Shown in pieces: positions 7,894-17,512 of a DNA stretch of 64,000 nucleotides. The DNA lies in contig CAIWKO010000004.1 of assembly GCA_903913285.1 (NCBI GenBank), positions 62,001-126,000 on the forward strand, in the 5' to 3' direction. The notes below the pieces were generated by a model. The model saw nothing but the letters and a program-made list of their open reading frames with translations, ran no database searches and was not told the DNA's origin. This DNA comes from an uncultured Bacteroidales bacterium. Its GTDB lineage: Bacteria; Bacteroidota; Bacteroidia; Bacteroidales; CAIWKO01. The stretch's first letter is position 1. Every line of letters begins with the position of its first letter. The position numbers and the translations under genes were made by a program.

Positions 7894-9618
7894 TTATCGG
7901 GCGATATTAATTTTTTTGGTGATAACTTTCGAATCGGTTACAATTTTAACAACATATGTTCCAATAGCTAAATCAGAAATGTTAATCACGTTCATGTTTC
8001 CGTAAGAAGTCACATTTTCGCCAACGATATTATAAATTTCGACCGATTTAATGTTGTTGGCAACAATGTATAATCTATCGTTTGCCGGATTTGGGAAAAC
8101 AGAAACAGTTTCGTCTTTAGCTTCGCTGATGCCTGTAGTAGCATCAATTTTAACCAAGTCTATACCAATAAAAGCGCCGTCAACCTGGTTATCGGCAATA
8201 TGTTCGTTGAAAGCCAGAAAAATATTTTGAGAAGCATAAGCTGATAAATGAACAGTATATTGTGTCCATACACCCTGAACAAATGAATTGGAATCTAAAG
8301 ATAATAATGTAGTGGTGAAATCAGCAATATTACTAGAATTAGTAGAAACTTTAATATCAAGTTTGTCCTGAAAATGTCCGAACCAATATAAGTAAAAAAT
8401 CAAATCTTGGTTGGCTGTTATAGTAAATTGAGGAGTAATGAGCCATTGATTGTTAGAAATTGCGCCACCTGTGGTATGAGAAGAATATGCAATTTTATTT
8501 CCTCCCCCGATAGGAGCTGTGACAGTTCCACCTGTAAAACCCGGAATAGGAGTAGTTCCGACAGCAATTTGATTATATCCTGAACCACTATCCGGACTTA
8601 CTACAGACCAGCAATCAGGAGGAAACATAATGCCGTTGTTTTCGAAACTATCGGTCCACGGATACGAGCTAAATACAGGACAATTTATTGCAGTTCCTGT
8701 CAAATTAATGGTGACGTCTCCGCCATTGGTAGCAATAACCACAGTTTGATTATTGTTGCCAACCACGGTGGGGCAGTAGTTAAAATTAAATGTTTTTGAT
8801 TGACCTGTTGTTAAACTAACTGTTGAAGGAATTAAGCTGGTTAATAAAGGCGCACTTAACCCGGTAATTCCACTACAGGTTAAAGTACCACCAGCTATAT
8901 TGGTCAAAGTAAAATGACCGGGTGTTGTTGATGAACTTGAAACTTTTATACTTCCGGCGTTCCAGCTAAGTGGGCTACAAGTTGCATATGGTGCAGTAAG
9001 AACAGCACCATCAACCATAGCTCTAATATGCCAATTAAAAGTTAACGAAGAAAGAATATTTGTTAGATGAGTCCACGAACCCATATGAATCCAGTTTCCG
9101 TTTGAATTTACCGGACCGTCATCACAACCGGCAGGATATCCACCTGTAGTGATTAAATTATAACCAATGTAAAGATTTGTTGCCGGAATTGAAAAAGGTG
9201 TCGTTAATGTAACATCATTCCATCCTTCAACAGGAGTGAATGCTTGAGTGTAAAGTAAAGCTGTTGCTAATGTATCTGAATAAAACCGCAGTTCCGTAGC
9301 GGCAACATCGCTCACTCCATTAATGTATACTTTTACAGAAGTAATAGTATTACCATTAGCATTATACAGAGACATCAAAGCTGCAGGGAAAAAAGCATAA
9401 ACACCAAAATCTGCAGCGCCACCTGTGCCAGTTCCAGCGTTATAAGCACCATCATAATGTAAAGAATCAAATACAGCTTTAGCATGAGTAGCGTGCAAAG
9501 TGTTAATCTCTTTACTTACCTTTATTGAAGACAATTTTTTATGATCCACTCTTTGCATTTGAGCAAAAACAGCTCCGCTAAATGCTAGTAAAGCTATTAA
9601 AATGTAAAATTTTTTCAT
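7894..9618 (-). CDS. Secreted cleaved-adhesin-type protein with T9SS sorting domain
   Basis: About 574 residues. It has a signal peptide (MKKFYILIALLAFSGAVFAQ), then a beta-rich N-terminal region (about 50-210), a choice-of-anchor/ASPM-SPD-2-Hydin-like Ig domain (about 215-320: SAPLLTSLIPSTVSLTTGQ, then FNFNYCP), and a jelly-roll 'cleaved adhesin' domain (about 325-480, from WTDSFENNGIMFPPDCWS to GAFIGIDLVKID). The type A T9SS sorting domain starts at VFPNPANDRLYI and ends KKINIAR. Cleaved-adhesin domains occur in gingipains and other surface adhesins. Start 9618 (ATG) is supported by a near-ideal promoter just upstream, which excludes the longer frame from 9690. Probably a cell-surface or released adhesin. 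Confidence 0.9.
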   Translation of the reverse strand: MKKFYILIALLAFSGAVFAQMQRVDHKKLSSIKVSKEINTLHATHAKAVFDSLHYDGAYNAGTGTGGAADFGVYAFFPAALMSLYNANGNTITSVKVYINGVSDVAATELRFYSDTLATALLYTQAFTPVEGWNDVTLTTPFSIPATNLYIGYNLITTGGYPAGCDDGPVNSNGNWIHMGSWTHLTNILSSLTFNWHIRAMVDGAVLTAPYATCSPLSWNAGSIKVSSSSTTPGHFTLTNIAGGTLTCSGITGLSAPLLTSLIPSTVSLTTGQSKTFNFNYCPTVVGNNNQTVVIATNGGDVTINLTGTAINCPVFSSYPWTDSFENNGIMFPPDCWSVVSPDSGSGYNQIAVGTTPIPGFTGGTVTAPIGGGNKIAYSSHTTGGAISNNQWLITPQFTITANQDLIFYLYWFGHFQDKLDIKVSTNSSNIADFTTTLLSLDSNSFVQGVWTQYTVHLSAYASQNIFLAFNEHIADNQVDGAFIGIDLVKIDATTGISEAKDETVSVFPNPANDRLYIVANNIKSVEIYNIVGENVTSYGNMNVINISDLAIGTYVVKIVTDSKVITKKINIAR

Positions 9619-9647
9619 AAATTTTTTATTTAAGATAGAATCTAGTG

Positions 9648-9678
9648 CAAATATATTTAAAAAAACCAGTTGTGCAAA
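9648..9678 (-). promoter_or_regulatory. Near-ideal Bacteroidota promoter (-33 TTTG, -7 TATATTTG)
   Basis: On the minus strand TTTG (9675-9678) and TATATTTG (9648-9655) are separated by exactly 19 bp, matching the consensus in sequence and spacing. It lies 30 bp before the start codon of the adhesin-like gene. This is the best promoter in the window. Confidence 0.8.
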
Positions 9679-9764
9679 GTCAATAAACATCTTACTAAAT
9701 AAATGCTTGTTTTCAACTAACCAAATAAAAAATATTCCCTATTCATCGCAAATACTCTCCCTCC

Positions 9765-9865
9765 TTCCCTAACCCCCTAAACCCCTATCATGGCTCGTGG
9801 CTCATGGCTTTTGGCTTCCTATAGCCTAAAAGTCTACAGTCTAAACCCCTAAAAATTTCCTCCCC
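9765..9865. repeat. Heptamer-like microrepeats
   Basis: Runs such as TGGCTCG-TGGCTCA-TGGCTTT-TGGCTTC at about 9790-9818 have a 7-bp period. They are flanked by CCCTAAACCCC-type words and AGTCTA/AGCCTA words. The spacer lies between divergently transcribed genes. CATGGCTTTTGGCT here also occurs, inverted, near 5916. Confidence 0.6.
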
Positions 9866-9915
9866 ATTTTCATATTTATTTGTATTTTTATCACCCGTAA
9901 TTATCCCGAATTGTT

Positions 9916-11907
9916 ATGGCAAAAACAAAACAAAAGAACAAAAAGCCCGAAGTTCGTAAAGCTAACAAACAGCCTGTTAAACCAAACGAGCCTGCCCGGG
10001 CGCGCTTCAACTACAAGCTTATATTTATCGTTGTTTCAATACTGGTGGTAACTTATGTTGCATTTTATCCATCCTTCAAAAACAATTTCACCAACTGGGA
10101 CGACCCCGGCTATGTAACCGAAAACCCCCACATCACCCATGTGAAATCGGCCGACATCAACTACATGTTCACGCATTTTATCATGAGCAACTACCATCCG
10201 CTCACCATGCTGTCGCTGGCCATGGACTACGATAAGGTGCAGCTTGCACCCAGGCGCTACCATGTGGTGAACGTGTTGTTCCATTTGCTCAATACCCTGC
10301 TGGTATTTTTGTTCATCTACAGGCTGAGCGGCAAACGCGTATTGGTGGCGAGCCTGGTTGCCCTGCTGTTTGGCATACATCCCATGCATGTCGAATCGGT
10401 GAGTTGGGTGTCGAGCCGCAAAGATGTGCTGTTTGCTTTTTTCTTCCTTACCGGGATGATAACCTACCTAAGCTATTTGACCAAGAATAAACTAAAAGGC
10501 TTGTATTATAGTTTTACTTTTGTTTTGTTCGTGCTGTCGGCTTTGTGTAAACCTGCCGCCCTCACCTTTCCGGTGGTATTGTTGCTGTTGGATTTTTATC
10601 ATAAGCGCCGCTTCAATTTCAAATATCTGCTCGATAAAGCGCCTTTTTTCATTGTTGCCATCATTTTCGGCATCGTATCCATAAAAGCACAGTCGGAAGG
10701 TTCGGCCATTTCGGTGTGGAATATCATGGGCATACAATATCGTTTTCTTTTTGCCAGCTACGGTTTTGCCAGCTACATTTATAAATTTCTGCTGCCCATA
10801 AATCTTTCAGCATTTTATCCCTATCCGGTGGCGTTCCCAATCGTAAAATCGCTTCCTTTTATGTTCTATGTTGCCCCGTTCATCGTGTTGGGATTATTTG
10901 TTCTGGTGTGGAGGTCGCTGAAAATATCGCGGCTGTATGCATTTGGATTTTTGTTCTTTCTGGTCAATTTGCTTTTGGTATTGCAGTTCATTTCGGTAGG
11001 TGCAGCCCTGATGGCCGACCGCTATTCGTATCTGCCGTTCATAGGTTTGGCTTTCGTAGCAGCCATGGAACTCGACCGACTGTATAAAAGCAAAAAACCA
11101 TCGCTGCAGGTGGTTAAATACGGTTCTTCGGTGGTATTGGTGGTTGTGGGAATAGCATTCACCACGCTCACGTTTCAGCGCACCCGCATCTGGAAGAATA
11201 ATATCACCCTGTGGACCGATGTGATAGACCAATATCCGGACAAGGCCGAAATAGCCTACAAAAACCGCGGCAACTCCTATGCCCGCGAACTTAAGATATA
11301 CGACAAAGCCCTGCAGGATTATAATTCGTTTATTGCCATCAGTGCAAACGACCCTTCTATATATAGCAACCGCGGTAATTTGTTTTATTTGATGAATCGC
11401 TTCAGGGAATCGCTCAACGACTATTCAAAATCTATTTCCATCGATTCGAACTATGTAGATGCCTATGTTAATAAAGGCAACGTTTATATGGAAATTAAGC
11501 AATACGACTCGGCGCTTATATTTTACAATAAGGGAATTGAAATGGATCCGGGCCGTCTCACCACCTATCAAAGCAGGGGCTATTGCTACGAAATGACCGG
11601 TCGCAACGAAGAAGCCATCAAGGAATACAATATGGTGATTTCAAAAAACCCTGACTTTTTTAATAACTATTTCTACAGGGCCATAGCTTATTTTAATGTA
11701 AAAAACTATCAGCAATCCATAGCCGATTTCAGCAAATCTATCGAGCTTCAGCCCGATTATGGCGATGCATACTTCAACCGTTCACAGGTTTATAATGTGA
11801 TAGGCGACTATCAAAATGCCTATTCGGATATTCTCAAAGCGCAAACCTACCATCACCCCGCGAGCGAAGAATATGTGAACGGATTGAAGGCGAAGATAAA
11901 ACAGTAA
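9916..11907 (+). CDS. TMTC-like GT-C membrane glycosyltransferase with C-terminal TPRs
   Basis: 663 residues. A Lys-rich N-tail precedes about ten membrane helices (about 33-425), followed by six or more TPR repeats (about 440-655, e.g. IYSNRGNLFYLMNRFRESL). After the first helix lies NWDDPGYV (60-67); the acidic pair is the GT-C catalytic hallmark. HPMHVESVSWVSSRKDVL (about 155-172) is characteristic of TMTC/protein O-mannosyltransferase-like proteins. These use lipid-linked sugars and would act on the periplasmic side. The sugar and acceptor are unknown; TPRs probably select the protein substrate. The next gene begins 22 bp downstream. Confidence 0.85.
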   Translation: MAKTKQKNKKPEVRKANKQPVKPNEPARARFNYKLIFIVVSILVVTYVAFYPSFKNNFTNWDDPGYVTENPHITHVKSADINYMFTHFIMSNYHPLTMLSLAMDYDKVQLAPRRYHVVNVLFHLLNTLLVFLFIYRLSGKRVLVASLVALLFGIHPMHVESVSWVSSRKDVLFAFFFLTGMITYLSYLTKNKLKGLYYSFTFVLFVLSALCKPAALTFPVVLLLLDFYHKRRFNFKYLLDKAPFFIVAIIFGIVSIKAQSEGSAISVWNIMGIQYRFLFASYGFASYIYKFLLPINLSAFYPYPVAFPIVKSLPFMFYVAPFIVLGLFVLVWRSLKISRLYAFGFLFFLVNLLLVLQFISVGAALMADRYSYLPFIGLAFVAAMELDRLYKSKKPSLQVVKYGSSVVLVVVGIAFTTLTFQRTRIWKNNITLWTDVIDQYPDKAEIAYKNRGNSYARELKIYDKALQDYNSFIAISANDPSIYSNRGNLFYLMNRFRESLNDYSKSISIDSNYVDAYVNKGNVYMEIKQYDSALIFYNKGIEMDPGRLTTYQSRGYCYEMTGRNEEAIKEYNMVISKNPDFFNNYFYRAIAYFNVKNYQQSIADFSKSIELQPDYGDAYFNRSQVYNVIGDYQNAYSDILKAQTYHHPASEEYVNGLKAKIKQ

Positions 11908-11928
11908 TTACCTAAATAAACACCAAGG

Positions 11929-13209
11929 TTGAAAAACTCCCACAGCTCATTTCTGCTAAAATGCTGTTTGATCGTTGCAACTTCAATAGCATACTCGTTT
12001 TCAAGTCGCGGGCAATCTTATTCGCACCTGGTGTTTGATGGCAAGCAGTCGCAGTATTTCGGTGCCGACGATCTTATCACCTTGCATCATGCCTTATATT
12101 CGTTCGAGGATAAACACATTCCGAACAAGCTTTTCCGCGAAAATAATTTTATAAAGAAAACAGCGGGTTTCGGATATCGCGCGATAAAGCTATTAATACT
12201 CGATGCACAGCTTGATTGTTTTATAGCGCTTACGCAGCACGAAGTGTTCGGGCACGGATCGCGCTTTCGCGAAATGGGTTTTAAGAAAAACACCTTCAAC
12301 CTGAATTTATACTGGCCTTTTGGCGATGCTTCCGGAACTTCGTATTACGGAACCCTGAAAACCGGGATGAAATATCCTACCGCTCAGGAATATATTGCCA
12401 TAAACATTGGAGGAGTGGGGGGTGAAAAGCTGATGGCCAACAACCTGACATCGCAAATGCTGTTGGATGATACCTTGCATTATCGTCAGGGTTTGCTTTA
12501 TTTGATCGCGCAAAACAACCTGCTGTTGTATTTATGGGACACGAGGTTCACACCCACGAATAAAATAAAGGCCGGAAACGATATGATGAATTTCATAACA
12601 GGCATAACCAATGTTTATTCTCATCCTGTCGACAGAACCTATGAGTTGAAAAAGCTTTCGCTTCAGAGCCTCGTATCTTTCGCAAATCCCTTGCAGTTGT
12701 ATTCGGCATTTTCAATAATCTACACCTATGGTGTGAAAGGGCAAAATCAGCTTAACAAAATTCCGATGATCAGGTTCGGGCAGGTTCGTTATTTGCCGAT
12801 GCTGGATTATTCGTTCACACCTTTCGGGAGTTTGTTTCATTTTGTGAATTATATTCGCTACAAGCGCATGTTGTTTAGTGGCGATTTTAGCCTGGGCGAT
12901 AATACTTTTAAAGATTTCTACGGCATATCCTTAAAAGGCTATAACCTGCTTAATACTAAAATAATCACCCTGAATGGCCATCTTGATTTTTGGAATCAAC
13001 CCGTTTTAGAACTCGATAATTATTACAAACCCACAGGAGGCAATGCTCCCGGCGGAGCCATAAAAGCAGATGTAATACTCCGGCCATTCAAACTTCCAAA
13101 TAAGCTGGGCCTATTCCTCGAAGCGGGATATAAAACCAAAGGATACATTGAAGGAGAAACGCTTGCATCTTCGTTGATACTGCGCTACGGTATCAGCATG
13201 CACTTATAA
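11929..13209 (+). CDS. Secreted/outer-membrane hypothetical protein with an HEXXGH motif
   Basis: 426 residues starting from TTG. An in-frame signal peptide (about 1-29, ending SFSSRGQS) supports that start, and no ATG lies nearby in frame. The sequence HEVFGH at 104-109 fits HEXXGH, the zinc-binding variant known from M49 dipeptidyl peptidase III, rather than the common HEXXH. No clear second-metal-ligand motif was identified. The second half is rich in aromatic, alternating strands (YYGTLKTGMKY, IIYTYGVKGQNQLNK, final LRYGISMHL with a terminal hydrophobic residue), which suggests an outer-membrane beta-barrel. It probably shares a transcript with the TPR glycosyltransferase. Function unknown; metallopeptidase activity is only a possibility. 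Confidence 0.78.
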   Translation: MKNSHSSFLLKCCLIVATSIAYSFSSRGQSYSHLVFDGKQSQYFGADDLITLHHALYSFEDKHIPNKLFRENNFIKKTAGFGYRAIKLLILDAQLDCFIALTQHEVFGHGSRFREMGFKKNTFNLNLYWPFGDASGTSYYGTLKTGMKYPTAQEYIAINIGGVGGEKLMANNLTSQMLLDDTLHYRQGLLYLIAQNNLLLYLWDTRFTPTNKIKAGNDMMNFITGITNVYSHPVDRTYELKKLSLQSLVSFANPLQLYSAFSIIYTYGVKGQNQLNKIPMIRFGQVRYLPMLDYSFTPFGSLFHFVNYIRYKRMLFSGDFSLGDNTFKDFYGISLKGYNLLNTKIITLNGHLDFWNQPVLELDNYYKPTGGNAPGGAIKADVILRPFKLPNKLGLFLEAGYKTKGYIEGETLASSLILRYGISMHL

Positions 13210-13298
13210 TAGAGGCTATCGACCGGGATTAATATTTTATAAAAATCGTCGAACGCATTGCAAATAGTTGTATCTTTATATCGGGAATTTATACGTTG

Positions 13299-13928
13299 AT
13301 GGAAATTTATAAAAACATAGGAAAATCATACTGCTTAGTATTATTGATGTTTTTATTCTTTGTTTCATGCCATACAGGTCATGTAAAGAACGATAGTAAT
13401 ATAAAAGGTGCTTTCCAAAAATACAAGAGTAAATTCAAACCATTGCAACTGCCATTGGTATTGAAACTTGCCGATCTGTACAAAGAAAAGTTGCCAACCT
13501 ACAATGCTAAAAGCACCGACACTATGTTTGCTCACGACAATGCCCTTATTTATGGCATGCTGCCGGATACTGCTGCTTTCTACGGATTGATCACCCTTGA
13601 GCATTACGGCCCTATTTTAACTACTTATGATAAAACCGGAAGAACCATTTTTACCCTGGCTCTGAAAGTGCGCGATTGCCCGGCTGATGTTTGTTACACC
13701 TATTGGGCAGAAACCACTACCATCGATAAAGACCTTGCTATTTTGTGTGCCGATACTATCAAGACAACTGTCCCCGAGGGTAAAAATCCTACAGGGTGTA
13801 CCGATCAACATTACTGCTTGTATAAAGACGGAAAAGTGAACGCTGACGGCACGATCGTGTTGACAGAAGAAAAAACCGCGGTGTTGGCCGACTCCAAAAA
13901 AAGCATCAAGAATAAAAAGAAAAAATAA
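13299..13928 (+). CDS. Hypothetical lipoprotein
   Basis: 209 residues. The lipobox LFFVSC (Cys near residue 25) shows lipidation; residues after the Cys are HTGHVKND. The mature part has a run of charged residues, then a beta-rich domain with four cysteines (RDCPADVCYTYW, LCADTIK, TGCTDQHYC) that may form disulfides. The tail is Lys-rich (KSIKNKKKK). ATG at 13299 is chosen over TTG at 13296. A TATCTTTA box at 13271-13278, one base from consensus, is the likely promoter. No family recognised. Confidence 0.75.
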   Translation: MEIYKNIGKSYCLVLLMFLFFVSCHTGHVKNDSNIKGAFQKYKSKFKPLQLPLVLKLADLYKEKLPTYNAKSTDTMFAHDNALIYGMLPDTAAFYGLITLEHYGPILTTYDKTGRTIFTLALKVRDCPADVCYTYWAETTTIDKDLAILCADTIKTTVPEGKNPTGCTDQHYCLYKDGKVNADGTIVLTEEKTAVLADSKKSIKNKKKK

Positions 13929-14004
13929 TTGCAGCGTTTTTGTTCTTGTTAATATCTTATTTCGAAAAAAAATGAGCATTTGGTATTTAAAAACCTAATT
14001 TTTT

Positions 14005-14012
14005 TACTTTTG
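14005..14012 (+). promoter_or_regulatory. -7 box TACTTTTG upstream of purL
   Basis: A perfect TAnnTTTG 23 bp before the purL ATG. TTTG at 13979-13982 could serve as the -33 element with a slightly long spacer of 22 bp. Confidence 0.6.
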
Positions 14013-14034
14013 TGCTGATACAAACACAGCAAAA

Positions 14035-16272
14035 ATGAAAAACAGCAAATCAGAAAAAGAAGTAAGCGTTGAAACTGCTCAATTGCTGGGATTACTACCC
14101 GACGAATTCGAAAAAATAAAACAGATATTAGGTCGCACACCCAATTTTACCGAGCTGAGTATTTATTCAGTAATGTGGTCGGAACACTGTTCGTACAAAA
14201 ACTCTATTTTCTGGTTGAAGAAACTTCCCAAGGATGGTCCTCAGATGCTGGCCAAAGCCGGAGAAGAAAATGCCGGCATGGTTGATATTGGCGACGGTAT
14301 GGCTTGTGTGTTTAAGATCGAATCGCACAACCATCCTTCGGCAGTGGAGCCCTATCAGGGTGCAGCAACGGGAGTGGGCGGGATCAACCGCGATATATTT
14401 ACTATGGGTGCCCGTCCTATTGCGCAGCTCAATTCGTTGCGTTTCGGCAATCTGTCTCTCGACCGCACCAAACGTTTGGTTAAGGGGGTTGTGAAAGGTA
14501 TAGGCGATTATGGTAATGCTTTTGGAGTTCCTGTTGTGGCAGGTGAAACCAATTTTGATGATTGTTATAATCAGAACATACTCGTCAATGCCATGTCGGT
14601 TGGCATTGTAAAGACCGGAAACACGGTTTCCGCTACATCAAAAGGTGCAGGCAACCCTGTGTTCATTGTAGGATCTTCTACCGGAAAAGACGGTATACAC
14701 GGTGCTACTTTTGCTTCGGTTGAGATAACCGAAAATTCGGCCGACGATTTGCCTTCAGTTCAGGTTGGCGACCCGTTTCAGGAAAAACTTTTGTTGGAAG
14801 CATCTTTAGAACTTATTAAAACAGGTACCGTTGTCGGTATGCAGGATATGGGCGCTGCAGGCATCATCTGTTCCACCTCCGAAATGTCGGCAAAAGGCAA
14901 GCACGGGATGAATATTTATCTCGACAAGGTGCCATTGCGTCAGCAAAACATGAAACCCTTCGAAATACTGTTATCCGAGTCACAGGAACGCATGCTGGTT
15001 ATTATTAAAAAAGGTCAGGAAAAAATTGCGAAAGCTATCTTCGATAAATGGGATCTGAACTGTGTTGAAATAGGAGAGGTGATCAAAGGAGAAATGCTCA
15101 ACTTTTATATGGATAATGAGCTTGTGGCAAAAGTACCTGCCGATTCTTTAGTGTTGGGTGGTGGTGCACCGGTTTATCAACGCGAAAATAGTGAACCTGC
15201 TTATTATGCAAAAACAAAAAAATTTAATATTCAATCGGTACCTGAGCCTCCCGATTTGCGTCAGATCGCAAAAATGTTGCTTGCCAATCCGAACATCTGT
15301 TCAAAAAGATGGGTTTGGGAACAATATGATACCATGGTTGGCACCAAGAATATGAACACCAATGCCCCTTCCGATGCTGCCGTTGTGAATCTGAAAAGTA
15401 CTGATAAGGCTTTGGTAATGACAGTTGATTGCAATGCCCGTTATGTTCATGCCGACCCGCGTATTGGTACCGAAATTGCCGTTGCCGAAGCAGCACGTAA
15501 TATTTCATGTGCCGGGGGCATACCTTTAGCTATTACAAACTGTTTAAATTTTGGTGATCCTTATAGCCCGGAAGTATACTGGCAATTTATTCATGCTATC
15601 AAAGGCATGTCGAACGCGTGTAAGCGATTTAATACTCCTGTTACCGGTGGAAATGTCAGTTTTTATAACCAGTCGAACATCGACGGGAAAATTGTTCCCA
15701 TTTATCCAACTCCTGTCATAGGTATGATAGGTTTGCTGAGCGATAAAAACAATATGATGACGATGGATTTTAAGAAAAAAGGCGACATGATCTATATGCT
15801 GGGTGAAAGCCATAACGATATAAATTCATCACAATATCTTATAAATTATCATAAAGTTCCTCTTTCTCCACCGCCATTTTGCAATCTCGACCGCGAATTT
15901 ATTTTGAACCATACCTTGAATGGTTTGATAAACAGCAGGCTGATAAATTCTGCTCATGACATCTCCGAAGGTGGGTTATTTATTGCCTTGTTCGAATCGG
16001 GTATGTATCGCGGGCTTGGTTTCGATATAACCACCGATTGTGAGATACGCGAAGATGCGTTTTTGTTTGGCGAATCTCAGGGCAGGGTAATTGTAACGGT
16101 CAGCGAAGATCTGGAAGGAGATTTTATCGATTTCGTTGTCGACCTGAAAATTACCTGCACATTGTTGGGGCATATCACCAAAGGTGACATGCGCGTTGAC
16201 GATGTGTCGTTCGGACATATTTCGGATGCCAAAAAGATTTACGATGAAGCTTTGGAATCGTATTTAAAGTGA
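14035..16272 (+). CDS. purL: Phosphoribosylformylglycinamidine synthase subunit PurL
   Basis: PurL makes formylglycinamidine ribonucleotide (FGAM) from FGAR, ATP and the ammonia channelled from PurQ, the fourth step of purine synthesis. The 745 residues match the small, stand-alone PurL that partners with PurS and PurQ. Seen: the catalytic His region [13 protein letters not shown] near 43-55, the metal and ATP region [21 protein letters not shown] near 96-116, [10 protein letters not shown] near 268, and a second AIRS-like half with [10 protein letters not shown] near 540. purS and purQ are not adjacent. A strong promoter lies just upstream. Confidence 0.97.
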   Translation: MKNSKSEKEVSVETAQLLGLLPDEFEKIKQILGRTPNFTELSIYSVMWSEHCSYKNSIFWLKKLPKDGPQMLAKAGEENAGMVDIGDGMACVFKIESHNHPSAVEPYQGAATGVGGINRDIFTMGARPIAQLNSLRFGNLSLDRTKRLVKGVVKGIGDYGNAFGVPVVAGETNFDDCYNQNILVNAMSVGIVKTGNTVSATSKGAGNPVFIVGSSTGKDGIHGATFASVEITENSADDLPSVQVGDPFQEKLLLEASLELIKTGTVVGMQDMGAAGIICSTSEMSAKGKHGMNIYLDKVPLRQQNMKPFEILLSESQERMLVIIKKGQEKIAKAIFDKWDLNCVEIGEVIKGEMLNFYMDNELVAKVPADSLVLGGGAPVYQRENSEPAYYAKTKKFNIQSVPEPPDLRQIAKMLLANPNICSKRWVWEQYDTMVGTKNMNTNAPSDAAVVNLKSTDKALVMTVDCNARYVHADPRIGTEIAVAEAARNISCAGGIPLAITNCLNFGDPYSPEVYWQFIHAIKGMSNACKRFNTPVTGGNVSFYNQSNIDGKIVPIYPTPVIGMIGLLSDKNNMMTMDFKKKGDMIYMLGESHNDINSSQYLINYHKVPLSPPPFCNLDREFILNHTLNGLINSRLINSAHDISEGGLFIALFESGMYRGLGFDITTDCEIREDAFLFGESQGRVIVTVSEDLEGDFIDFVVDLKITCTLLGHITKGDMRVDDVSFGHISDAKKIYDEALESYLK

Positions 16273-16373
16273 ATCTGAATTATATTACGGTCAGATAATC
16301 TGGTTGAAGATGCCGATACGGTATCTCGTCTGTAATAATAATTTCAGAATCGGTATGATTGGGCTGTTTTTCG

Positions 16374-16381
16374 TAATTTTG
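16374..16381 (+). promoter_or_regulatory. -7 box TAATTTTG upstream of endonuclease I
   Basis: A perfect TAnnTTTG 39 bp before the ATG of the secreted endonuclease gene. No -33 TTTG at the expected distance. Confidence 0.45.
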
Positions 16382-16419
16382 TACAAATTATACTCATTTC
16401 CACCCTGCGAAATACTTCT

Positions 16420-17502
16420 ATGAAAAAACTCATCATTGCTTTTATTGTCTTTACTATTTGTGTTAGATTATCTGCTCAGATCCCTGCCGGATACTACGAT
16501 GCTGCTGCTGGGCTTTCGGGTCTTCCGCTTAAAACAGCTTTATATAATATCATAAAAGTAGAGAACCCCATTACTTACGACCAATTGTGGACGGCATATG
16601 AAACTACCGACAAAAAACTTGACAATACTGTTTGGGATATGTATTCCGATATTCCCGGGAGCACGCCTCCATATACTTTTACATTTGTCACCGATCAATG
16701 CGGAACTTATTCGGCTGAAGGAAACTGTTATAACCGCGAACACTCGTTTCCCTCAAGTTGGTTTGCCGATGCTGACCCTATGCACACCGACCTGTTTCAT
16801 ATTTATCCTACTGATGGATGGGTAAACAACAAAAGAGGAAATTTCCCATATGGCGATGTTGGAACTGCCACCTGGACATCGCTCAATGGAAGCAAGCTGG
16901 GCACATGCTCCAATGCCGGCTATTCCGGAACGGTGTTTGAACCAATAGATGAATATAAAGGTGATTTTGCCCGCTCTTATTTTTATATGGCTACCCGCTA
17001 CGAAAATCTTATTGCTGCTTGGTATTCCAATGCCACTGAGGCCGATGCCATTCTTTCCAATAACTCCGGAACGGTTTTCGAAACATGGTATATTAATGTA
17101 TTGTTGACCTGGAATAATAATGATACTGTTAGTCAGAAAGAGCGTAACAGAAACAATGCCGTGTATGCCATTCAAAATAACCGCAATCCTTTTATCGACC
17201 ATCCCGAATGGATTCAGGCTATTTGGGGGCCGGAAGCAGGCATTAAAACTTCAGATGCATCTGTAAGATTCAATGTGTATCCGATCCCTGCCAATGATGC
17301 TATTACTATTATTTCAAATAAGGCTAATGATATCATTCAAAAGGTGGATGTATATTCAACATCTTCCCTGCTAATTCATTCCTATTCAAAATGCGGTTCA
17401 AAAACAACTATAGATATGACTGATTATCTTTCAGGAATATATTTTGCACGAATATACACGAGCAATGAGGTTATCCAAAAGAAGATTATTGTTGTAAAAT
17501 AG
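16420..17502 (+). CDS. Secreted endonuclease I family nuclease with T9SS sorting domain
   Basis: 360 residues. It has a signal peptide (about 1-19, ending RLSAQ), then a catalytic domain (about 22-275) of the endonuclease I (EndA/Vvn) family: NREHSFPSSW at 105-114 with the catalytic His of the beta-beta-alpha-metal site, DLFHIYPTDG at 124-133, and a later RNNAVYAIQNNRNPFIDHPEW. It ends in a type A T9SS sorting domain (FNVYPIPANDAI near 285, final KKIIVVK). It likely cuts extracellular DNA (and RNA) non-specifically for nutrient gain or biofilm escape. YPIP replaces the usual YPNP. Confidence 0.93.
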   Translation: MKKLIIAFIVFTICVRLSAQIPAGYYDAAAGLSGLPLKTALYNIIKVENPITYDQLWTAYETTDKKLDNTVWDMYSDIPGSTPPYTFTFVTDQCGTYSAEGNCYNREHSFPSSWFADADPMHTDLFHIYPTDGWVNNKRGNFPYGDVGTATWTSLNGSKLGTCSNAGYSGTVFEPIDEYKGDFARSYFYMATRYENLIAAWYSNATEADAILSNNSGTVFETWYINVLLTWNNNDTVSQKERNRNNAVYAIQNNRNPFIDHPEWIQAIWGPEAGIKTSDASVRFNVYPIPANDAITIISNKANDIIQKVDVYSTSSLLIHSYSKCGSKTTIDMTDYLSGIYFARIYTSNEVIQKKIIVVK

Positions 17503-17512
17503 ATTCTGGCAA

